From contig URKW01000030.1 in the NCBI GenBank assembly GCA_900548615.1, positions 1 to 19,496 on the forward strand: 19,496 bases of DNA. The letters are read 5' to 3'. Origin of the DNA: an uncultured Eubacteriales bacterium. GTDB taxonomy: Bacteria > Bacillota > Clostridia > Oscillospirales > Oscillospiraceae. Under the pieces are notes generated by a model. That model did no database searches. It was given only the letters and a program-made list of their open reading frames with translations, and had not been told where the DNA came from. Positions 14,344-19,496 of this stretch are shown one piece after another; position 1 is the first letter of the stretch; every line of letters begins with the position of its first letter. A program made the translations under genes and the position numbers.

Positions 14344-15354
14344 CTATAATTCGTTCCGCGCCGCCACAGACTCGCGCACGACCAGCTTGTGGGGCAGGAA
14401 TGTGTGTGTTCGGGAGACCTGTTCGCCTCCCAGCATACGCAGCAGTATTTTCAGGCTGACCTGCCCCATCTCATAGCAGGGCTGGGCCACCGTGGTCAGA
14501 TGGGGATGGAACATGGTGGTGTAATCCACATCGTCAAAGCCCGTGACCGACAGATCCTCCGGCACCCGCAGCCCCATATCGTGAGCCAGCGAGATAACGC
14601 TGAGCGCCAGAATGTCCGACACGCAGCACACCGCGGTAGGACGCGGCTCCGTCCGCAGCAGCCTTTCCGCCGCCACAAGACCGGAGGCATAGGAGTAATC
14701 CGCGTCAGCCAGCGCGACCAGCTCACCGCCGCAGGGAAGCCCTGCCTTGCGCAGAACATCCTCGTAGCCCTGCCGCCGCTGCTGGGTGGAGATGAAATCA
14801 TTGTCCGCGCTCAGTAGCGCGATACGGCGGTGCCCCTGATTGATCAGATAGTCTATGGTTTCAGCCGCGGCCGTGTAGTTGTCAATAGAGACCGTGGGCT
14901 GCTTCAGCTCCGGTACATACTCGCAGCACTGCACCACAGGATACCGCTGGGCATACTCGCTCAGGCGGGGGTTGTTCCTCCGGCAGCCCAGAAAGATGGC
15001 GCCGTCAGCTCTGTGGGCGTCCAGCATTTTCAGGAAGCGCTCCTCATTCTCCGCCAGCCCGCCGGTATTGCAGATCAGCACGCTGTATTCACAGTCGTGA
15101 GCCAGATCGCCGATCCCCGTAAGGATGCTGGAATAGTAAGGGTTGGAGAAGTTGGGCGCCAGCGTCAAGATCACCCGGCTTTCGCTGCGGCGCAGGTTCC
15201 GGGCCGACTGATTGGGAATGTAATCCAGCTCCCGGATGGCCGCCAGTACCCGCTGGGCGGTAGCCGGCTTCACCGACTCGCTGTTGTTCAGCACCCGCGA
15301 TACCGTTGCCACAGACACTCCTGCATATCTTGCCACTTCGCCAATCGTTACCAT
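14344..15354 (-). CDS. LacI family transcriptional repressor
   Basis: A 336-residue regulator. The N-terminal helix-turn-helix TIGEVARYAGVSVATVSRVL (3-22) and hinge helix (PNQSARNLRR, about 47-56) are textbook LacI/GalR. The effector domain is a periplasmic-binding-protein fold (ILTLAPNFSNPYYSSILTGI onwards, with TGFDDVDY in the C-terminal subdomain) and so probably senses the transported sugar or a catabolic intermediate. The ATG at 15354 follows GGAGG at 7 bases. As first gene of the five-gene transport operon it is expected to repress itself and the operon; a palindrome at 15380-15403 lies just past its -10 box. It may also act on the divergent isomerase. Confidence 0.95.
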   Translation of the reverse strand: MVTIGEVARYAGVSVATVSRVLNNSESVKPATAQRVLAAIRELDYIPNQSARNLRRSESRVILTLAPNFSNPYYSSILTGIGDLAHDCEYSVLICNTGGLAENEERFLKMLDAHRADGAIFLGCRRNNPRLSEYAQRYPVVQCCEYVPELKQPTVSIDNYTAAAETIDYLINQGHRRIALLSADNDFISTQQRRQGYEDVLRKAGLPCGGELVALADADYSYASGLVAAERLLRTEPRPTAVCCVSDILALSVISLAHDMGLRVPEDLSVTGFDDVDYTTMFHPHLTTVAQPCYEMGQVSLKILLRMLGGEQVSRTHTFLPHKLVVRESVAARNEL

Positions 15355-15379
15355 GCGGGAGCCTCCGTTTCTTTTCCCG

Positions 15380-15403
15380 AAAAATGTAATCCATTACATT
15401 TTT
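15380..15403. promoter_or_regulatory. Probable LacI operator palindrome
   Basis: AAAAATGTAAT (15380-15390) and ATTACATTTTT (15393-15403) form a perfect 11-bp inverted repeat around CC. The core TGTAAT-CC-ATTACA resembles LacI/GalR-family operators. It sits 9 bases past the lacI -10 box, across the expected start of transcription, so binding would block initiation. Confidence 0.8.
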
Positions 15404-15412
15404 TATACGTTT

Positions 15413-15442
15413 ATCATACCAGCCCCGACCGCTCCGTGTCAA
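15413..15442 (-). promoter_or_regulatory. SigA-type promoter of the lacI-sugar transport operon
   Basis: On the minus strand consensus TTGACA (15442-15437) and TATGAT (15418-15413) are 18 bases apart. The operator palindrome is immediately downstream. Confidence 0.8.
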
Positions 15443-15543
15443 GAAATATAGTAAAATGGGAAAAATTTTCAGCCCTTTTGCCAATTCCGATCTGCCGCTT
15501 TCAGACGCTTTGCACAATCCTGGCGGCGGCATCCGATTTGCTC

Positions 15544-15581
15544 TTGACAAAGCAAAAAATTGTGATTACCTTTATAATCAC
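15544..15581 (+). promoter_or_regulatory. Promoter region of the isomerase with an inverted repeat over the -10
   Basis: TTGACA (15544-15549) and consensus TATAAT (15573-15578) are both present but 23 bases apart, too far for a normal SigA promoter. An inverted repeat GTGATTA-N6-TAATCAC (15562-15581) covers the TATAAT. The -10 is 36 bases before the isomerase ATG. The promoter may need an activator or use a non-obvious -35. Confidence 0.55.
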
Positions 15582-15614
15582 CAGAAACATTTGTCTTTGA
15601 AAGGAGCATTACAT

Positions 15615-16535
15615 ATGAAGCTCGGTCTTGTTACCGCGATCTTAGAGCAGTACGATTATGAAAAAATGATCGACACCGTGTCCGAAATGGGCTTTTCCTG
15701 CGTGGAGGTGGCCTGCTGGCCCTCCGGCAAGGCGGAGCGCCGCTATGCCGGCGTCAGCCATATCGACGTGGCCCGCGTGTGCGAGGATGACGCCTATGCC
15801 AAGCACGTTCTGGACTACGCCGCCAGCCACCATGTGGCCATCTCCTCGCTGGCCTTCTACCCCAACACCATGGACGGCGATCTGGAAAAGCGTCAGGCCA
15901 ATGTGGCGCATCTTATGACGGTCATCCGTGCCAGCGCCAAGCTGGGCGTCAATATGGTCACTACCTTCATCGGCCGCGACCAGAACAAGAGTGTGGAGGA
16001 AAATCTGGAGCTGGTGAAGGAGGTCTGGCCGCCCATCATCGCGCTGGCGGAGGAACTGGGTGTAAAGATTGCCATCGAAAACTGTCCCATGCTGTTTGGC
16101 CGCGACCAGTGGCCCGGCGGACAGAATCTGATGACCACTCCCCCCATCTGGCACAAGGTGTTTGACATTTTGCCCAGCGACAATCTGGGCATCAACTACG
16201 ATCCCAGCCACTTTGTCTGGCAGATGATCGACTATCTCAAGCCCCTGTACGAGTTCAAGGATAAGATCTTCCACGTCCACTATAAGGACATTAAGATGTT
16301 CCCCGACAAGCTGGAGCGCGTAGGCGTCATGGCCTATCCGCTGGACTTCATGTGCCCCAAGCTGCCGGGTCTAGGCGATGTGGACTGGGGCAAGTTCGTT
16401 TCCGCCCTCACCGATATCGGCTATGACGGCTTCACCTGCATCGAGGTGGAGGACAAGTCCTTTGAGGGCAGCGAGGAAGCCGTGCTGAACTCCCTGCGGC
16501 TCAGCAAGCGCTATCTGGAACAATTCGTGATCTGA
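15615..16535 (+). CDS. Sugar phosphate isomerase/epimerase-like TIM-barrel protein (xylose isomerase-like, AP endonuclease 2 superfamily)
   Basis: A 306-residue single-domain TIM barrel. Four metal ligands can be placed at strand ends: Glu155 (IAIENC), Asp196 (NYDPSH), His222 (HVHYKD) and Glu277 (CIEVED), a set typical of divalent-metal ketose epimerases, inosose dehydratase (IolE) and 3-keto-sugar enzymes. MGFSCVEVACWPSGKAERRY (25-44) is the substrate-side N-terminal region. No phosphate-specific motif stands out, so the 'phosphate' in the family name is not supported. The ATG at 15615 follows AAAGGAG at 9 bases; an in-frame ATG at 15456 has no ribosome site and precedes the promoter. The gene diverges from the lacI operon and is followed by a strong terminator. 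It likely acts on the keto product of the nearby MocA-type dehydrogenase. Confidence 0.9.
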   Translation: MKLGLVTAILEQYDYEKMIDTVSEMGFSCVEVACWPSGKAERRYAGVSHIDVARVCEDDAYAKHVLDYAASHHVAISSLAFYPNTMDGDLEKRQANVAHLMTVIRASAKLGVNMVTTFIGRDQNKSVEENLELVKEVWPPIIALAEELGVKIAIENCPMLFGRDQWPGGQNLMTTPPIWHKVFDILPSDNLGINYDPSHFVWQMIDYLKPLYEFKDKIFHVHYKDIKMFPDKLERVGVMAYPLDFMCPKLPGLGDVDWGKFVSALTDIGYDGFTCIEVEDKSFEGSEEAVLNSLRLSKRYLEQFVI

Positions 16536-16548
16536 TCGTTTTCCCTTG

Positions 16549-16593
16549 AAAAAATCCCGGCTGCTTCATTTTTTGAAGCAGCCGGGATTTTTT
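16549..16593. terminator. Strong bidirectional terminator after the isomerase
   Basis: A stem of up to 20 bp: AAAAAATCCCGGCTGCTTCA (16549-16568) with its exact inverse at 16574-16593, T-rich loop, and T6 ending the right arm. A-runs on the left arm give a T6 tail on the minus strand, so it can also stop transcription from the ECF gene. Confidence 0.95.
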
Positions 16594-16701
16594 GTATGCT
16601 TTTCGATGCGGTGCATCTGTTTCTGTGGATCGATGGTCGGAAACACCCGCTGGATCGGCCTTTTCAGATGGCCAGTACCAGCCGGGTATAGTCGCGGTTC
16701 G

Positions 16702-17271
16702 TCATACCGCCTGCTCGGCGACGGGCTCGGGCTGATAGAATCGCACCAGCTTCGTCCGATCCAGCAGCACCATCACGGCGGGGATCAGCACCAGCTGCAG
16801 CGCGATGCCGGGCAGAGCGTTCAGCAGCGCGCCGCCGATGAACAGCTGCCAGGTAAAGGCGCTGCCGCCCAGACCCATCAGCACGATCATCACCGCGCCC
16901 CACACAAGGCGGCCGGCGATCATGGCGGGGATCAGGCACTTATAGAGGGCCTTGACGCACTGGTACTTGCTGTGGGCGTAGAGATACCCGATGACCAGTC
17001 CGTAAACGGCCAGCTCGAAGGCCATACCGATGGCGTTGGGGTACATGACGGGAAAGTTGAACAGCACCGACCGCAGCAGCGGCAGCACAAAGCCGACACC
17101 CAGCCCCCACTGCCAGCCGCAGATCAGACCGCACAGCAGTACGGGGATATGCATGGGCAGCAGCATCTTGCCGATGGCGGGGATCTGCCCGATAAAGAAG
17201 GGCAATACAAGGCCGATGGCCAGGAACATGGCGGACAGCACCAGATTTTTCGGGGAAGTGTGCTTTTTCAT
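16702..17271 (-). CDS. ECF transporter S component (substrate-specific membrane subunit)
   Basis: A 189-residue membrane protein with about 6 hydrophobic helices and the family's opening KNLVLSAMFLAIGLVLPFF, then the characteristic IPAIGKMLLPMHIPVLLCG (about 30-48) and helix-3 region PNAIGMAFELAVYGLVIGYL. S components bind a vitamin or metal outside the cell and dock onto a shared ECF module (EcfT and two ATPases), which is not in this window. The substrate is unknown; pantothenate or another cofactor precursor is possible but unproven. The ATG at 17271 follows AGGAG at 9 bases; an upstream in-frame ATG at 17331 lies within iclR. It is 43 bases after iclR on the same strand and probably in its operon. 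Confidence 0.85.
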   Translation of the reverse strand: MKKHTSPKNLVLSAMFLAIGLVLPFFIGQIPAIGKMLLPMHIPVLLCGLICGWQWGLGVGFVLPLLRSVLFNFPVMYPNAIGMAFELAVYGLVIGYLYAHSKYQCVKALYKCLIPAMIAGRLVWGAVMIVLMGLGGSAFTWQLFIGGALLNALPGIALQLVLIPAVMVLLDRTKLVRFYQPEPVAEQAV

Positions 17272-17314
17272 AATTAGGAACTCCTCTCTTAACTCATAAC
17301 GAAAGCATTGGATC

Positions 17315-18076
17315 TCAGAAACGGAATTCAATGGACTGTATTTCCTGGGAGATCAGGTCGGCGTATTTCAGCACCAGCTTGCGGGCGTTTTCATAGGCGG
17401 CGTCGTCCATCCGGGCGGCGGGAGCGGAGATGGACATGGCGAACAGCAGCTTATTGCCGCCCAGATAGATGGGGGCGGCCACACAGCGCAGACCGGCGTT
17501 AAAGGCCTGATCGTCCAGCGCGTAGCCATCCTTGCGGGCCTTGCGCAGCATCGCCAGAAATTCCTCCTGCGGCATCCCGATAGCGTCGGCGCTGTTCTCA
17601 TAGACCCATTTCTGAGCGGCCTCGCTCATGTGGCTGAGAAACACGCGGCCTACGCCGGTGCAGTGAGCAGGGAAGGGGCGGTACAGGGGAAAATTGGGCC
17701 GCAGGACGAAGTGCGTTTCAGCGGTGTAAATGTTGGTGATCTGGTCGCCGGAGCAGGTGGCCAGATTCACATTTTCTTCGGTGATGCGGCACAGCTCGTC
17801 TACGTACCTGACGGCGATCTGCTGGTAACGCTGGTATTGGCTGCATTTGCGGGAGTAGCTTAGCATCTTGCTGCCCAGCGCGTACTTTTTGCTCTCCTGA
17901 TTCTGCGACAGAAGTCCTTTGAATTCTAAGCTCTGAATGATACGGTGTACGGAACTGACGGGCAAACCCACCTTGGCGGAGATATCGGAAATACCGATCT
18001 CCTGCTGGTCGTCATCGAAACAGTCCAGAATGTCGAACGCCTTCAATAGCGTGGACATGTACAAATTGTTGTTCAT
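17315..18076 (-). CDS. IclR family transcriptional regulator
   Basis: A 253-residue regulator. The N-terminal winged helix (TLLKAFDILDCF, GISDISAKVGLPVSSVHRII, LEFKGLLSQ, KKYALGSKML; about 9-70) is followed by the IclR effector domain, with ETHFVLRPNFPLYRPFPAHCTGVGRVFLSH (about 119-148) and a C-terminal GLRCVAAPIYLGGNKLLFAMSIS core (about 206-228). The ligand is usually a small carboxylic acid or its CoA ester. The ATG at 18076 has AAAGGAAAC upstream. It is divergent from the acyl-CoA dehydrogenase, with 392 bases between that hold palindromes, so it is a good candidate to control that gene and itself. The ECF S component lies downstream in the same direction. Confidence 0.94.
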   Translation of the reverse strand: MNNNLYMSTLLKAFDILDCFDDDQQEIGISDISAKVGLPVSSVHRIIQSLEFKGLLSQNQESKKYALGSKMLSYSRKCSQYQRYQQIAVRYVDELCRITEENVNLATCSGDQITNIYTAETHFVLRPNFPLYRPFPAHCTGVGRVFLSHMSEAAQKWVYENSADAIGMPQEEFLAMLRKARKDGYALDDQAFNAGLRCVAAPIYLGGNKLLFAMSISAPAARMDDAAYENARKLVLKYADLISQEIQSIEFRF

Positions 18077-18114
18077 GACTTGTTTCCTTTCTTTCTCTTT
18101 TTCCTGTTGGTGCC

Positions 18115-18143
18115 ATTATATCACGATAGTTTCCAAAATTCAA
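18115..18143 (-). promoter_or_regulatory. SigA-type promoter of iclR
   Basis: TTGAAT at 18143-18138 and consensus TATAAT at 18120-18115 on the minus strand, 17 bases apart, with the -10 39 bases upstream of the iclR ATG. The TTTCC at 18130-18134 lies in the spacer. Confidence 0.75.
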
Positions 18144-18334
18144 TATTAAAATTCGGAAAATGGAAAAGCAAAAACGGAAAGTTAAAAATGAAGCAATTCG
18201 GAATTGCGCATACATAATTTAATAACAAAACGAAAATACCTACATGCCAAATAGGGATAAAACCGTCGAATTTGCTGGGAAAACAGGGAAAACTGGCAAG
18301 GTGCACAAAAAATGTGAGGAATATTTGTAAAATC

Positions 18335-18357
18335 ACTTTTCCGCATATCGGAAAAGT
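18335..18357. promoter_or_regulatory. 23-bp palindrome, candidate IclR operator
   Basis: ACTTTTCCG (18335-18343) and CGGAAAAGT (18349-18357) are perfect 9-bp inverted arms around CATAT. The site is just upstream of the candidate dehydrogenase promoter boxes. A binding protein here could activate or block that promoter; IclR is the obvious candidate by position. Confidence 0.65.
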
Positions 18358-18468
18358 ATATTGAAATGTATTTTATAATCTGATAAGATAGCCACACAAA
18401 ACGGAAGGGAAAGCAAAACCTGTTTCCGATTTTTCCTGTTGAAGAAAGCAGAAAAAGGAGAATACAAA

Positions 18469-19496
18469 ATGGATTTCACGCTGTCCAAAGAGCATGAGAT
18501 GCTCCGCAAGATGTACCGCGAATTCGCGCAGAACGAGGTCAAGCCTCTGGCGCAGGAGATCGACGAGGAAGAGCGCTTCCCCAGCGAGACCATCCCCAAG
18601 CTGGCAAAGCTGGGCCTGCTGGGCATCCCGTTCCCCAAGAAGTACGGCGGCGCCGGCGGCGACAACCTGGCCTACGCCATGGCCGTTGAAGAGATCGCCA
18701 AGACCTGCGGCACCACCTCTGTTATCATCTGCGCCCACACGTCCCTGTGCTGCTACCCCATCTACGCCTACGGCACCGAGGAGCAGAAGATGAAGTATCT
18801 GCCGGACCTTCTCAGCGGCCGCAAGCTGGGCGCCTTCGGTCTGACCGAACCCAACGCCGGCTCCGACGCTTCCGGACAGCAGACCGTCGCCGTGCTGGAG
18901 GGCGACCACTACGTTCTCAACGGCACCAAGTGCTTTATCACCAACGCCACCGAGGCCGACACCTTCGTGGTGTTCGCCATGACCGACCGCACCAAGGGCA
19001 ACCACGGCATCTCCGCTTTCATCGTGGAAAAGGGCTTCAAGGGCTTCTCCATCGGCAAGCATGAGAAGAAGATGGGTATCCGCGGCAGCGCCACCTCCGA
19101 CCTGATCTTTGAGGACTGCATCGTCCCCAAGGAGAACCTGCTGGGCCAGGAGGGCAAGGGCTTCAAGGTGGCCATGGGCACGCTGGACGGCGGCCGCGTA
19201 GGCGTCGCAGCCCAGGCCCTGGGCATCGGCGAGGGCGCCATTGACGAGGCTATCGCCTACACCAAGGAGCGTATGCAGTTCAAGAAGCGTTTGAGCCAGT
19301 TCCAGAACACACAGTTCCAGATGGCGGATATGAAGACCCGTGCCGACGCGGCCCAGCTTCTGGTGTACCGCGCCGCCAAGGCCAAGGATGTGGGCGATCC
19401 CAACTGCGGCTTCTACTCTTCCATGGCAAAGCTCTTTGCCGCGGAAATGGCTTCCGATGTGACCCGCCGCGCTGTCCAGCTGTTCGGTGGCTACGG
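18469..19496 (+). CDS. Acyl-CoA dehydrogenase, probably butyryl-CoA dehydrogenase-like (3' end outside window)
   Basis: The first 342 codons of a short-chain acyl-CoA dehydrogenase of about 380 residues. It would carry FAD and convert a saturated acyl-CoA to the enoyl-CoA, or reduce crotonyl-CoA in butyrate-forming Clostridia when coupled to EtfAB. Seen are the N-terminal helices (MDFTLSKEHEMLRKMYREF), the family signature GAFGLTEPNAGSD (121-133), NGTKCFITNA (151-160), KKMGIRGSATSDLIFED (200-216) and the beginning of the second signature QLFGGYG at the very end. The catalytic Glu (near 367 in relatives) lies beyond the window and cannot be checked. ATG 18469 follows AAAAAGGAG at 8 bases. The gene is divergent from iclR. 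No etfAB is visible; it may follow outside. Confidence 0.93.
   Translation, partial: MDFTLSKEHEMLRKMYREFAQNEVKPLAQEIDEEERFPSETIPKLAKLGLLGIPFPKKYGGAGGDNLAYAMAVEEIAKTCGTTSVIICAHTSLCCYPIYAYGTEEQKMKYLPDLLSGRKLGAFGLTEPNAGSDASGQQTVAVLEGDHYVLNGTKCFITNATEADTFVVFAMTDRTKGNHGISAFIVEKGFKGFSIGKHEKKMGIRGSATSDLIFEDCIVPKENLLGQEGKGFKVAMGTLDGGRVGVAAQALGIGEGAIDEAIAYTKERMQFKKRLSQFQNTQFQMADMKTRADAAQLLVYRAAKAKDVGDPNCGFYSSMAKLFAAEMASDVTRRAVQLFGGY

Larger units (their letters stand above)
18077..18468. promoter_or_regulatory. AT-rich divergent control region between iclR and the acyl-CoA dehydrogenase gene
   Basis: No convincing gene lies here; short open frames on the minus strand have no coding bias. On the minus side TTGAAT (18143-18138) and TATAAT (18120-18115), 17 bases apart, form the iclR promoter. 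On the plus side TTGAAA (18361-18366) and TAAGAT (18384-18389), 17 bases apart, or an isolated TATAAT (18374-18379), may start the dehydrogenase message. Inverted repeats include GCAATTC-G-GAATTGC (18193-18207) and ACTTTTCCG-N5-CGGAAAAGT (18335-18357). TTTCCG or CGGAA half-motifs recur, including a spaced CGGAA/TTTCCG pair at 18402-18428. Confidence 0.7.

Noticed and set aside
15456..15614. An upstream in-frame ATG for the isomerase
   Set aside because: No ribosome site, the added 53 residues do not resemble the family, and the promoter boxes lie within this segment.
16664..16705. A 13-codon minus-strand frame starting in ATGA overlap with the ECF gene stop
   Set aside because: Too short to judge, with no motif; the overlap may be chance. 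I could not find a longer frameshifted coding remnant after it.
18012..18397. Overlapping minus-strand frames in the iclR/dehydrogenase gap
   Set aside because: They are Phe/Ile-rich translations of AT-rich regulatory DNA without ribosome sites or family motifs.

Overview
The window looks like a chromosomal stretch from a GC-rich, Gram-positive gut anaerobe of the Clostridia, most plausibly an Oscillospiraceae relative (Flavonifractor, Lawsonibacter, Oscillibacter or Dysosmobacter type). The reasons are strong AAGGAG ribosome binding sites, SigA-like promoters in AT-rich gaps of an otherwise GC-rich sequence, a PadR-DUF1700-DUF4097 operon, an ECF-type vitamin uptake component, a QueH-type queuosine enzyme and a butyryl-CoA-dehydrogenase-like gene. 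The genus is inference only. I see no tRNA, rRNA, CRISPR array, insertion sequence or phage gene.

Layout. (1) 1-1480, plus strand: the 3' end of alaS and a HIT-family hydrolase, closed by a strong terminator. (2) 1484-3204, minus strand: an FrhB-like iron-sulfur flavoprotein overlapping queH by 16 bases. (3) 3322-5209, plus strand: a PadR regulator, a DUF1700 membrane protein and a DUF4097 protein, joined by ATGA overlaps and ending in a bidirectional terminator. (4) 5221-9141, minus strand: a polysaccharide flippase overlapping a TetR regulator, then a PutP-like sodium/solute symporter behind its own promoter and a 17-bp perfect inverted repeat. (5) 9187-9350: an unannotated 43-codon reading frame whose stop codon lies in a terminator stem. 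(6) 9369-16593: a sugar-type locus. On the minus strand the order of transcription is lacI, a Gfo/Idh/MocA dehydrogenase, a lipoprotein substrate-binding protein, a two-domain ABC ATPase and a permease; a TIM-barrel sugar isomerase/epimerase diverges on the plus strand. (7) 16702-19496: IclR and ECF S-component genes on the minus strand, divergent from an acyl-CoA dehydrogenase that runs off the right end.

How they work together. The sugar locus reads as a self-contained uptake and first-steps catabolic unit: ABC import, NAD(P)-dependent oxidation of a ring hydroxyl by the MocA-family enzyme, then isomerisation, epimerisation or elimination by the metal-dependent TIM barrel. The whole unit is probably repressed by its own LacI protein at a near-perfect palindrome just downstream of the lacI promoter. 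The substrate cannot be read from sequence; a polyol such as inositol, or a glycoside processed through a 3-keto intermediate, would fit. The right edge pairs a divergent IclR regulator with fatty acyl-CoA/butyrate metabolism, and the gap between them carries several palindromes and TTTCCG/CGGAAA motifs. I found no clearly new multi-gene system. The best leads are the queH/FrhB pair, the sugar locus, the small reading frame at 9187 and the operator-like palindromes.
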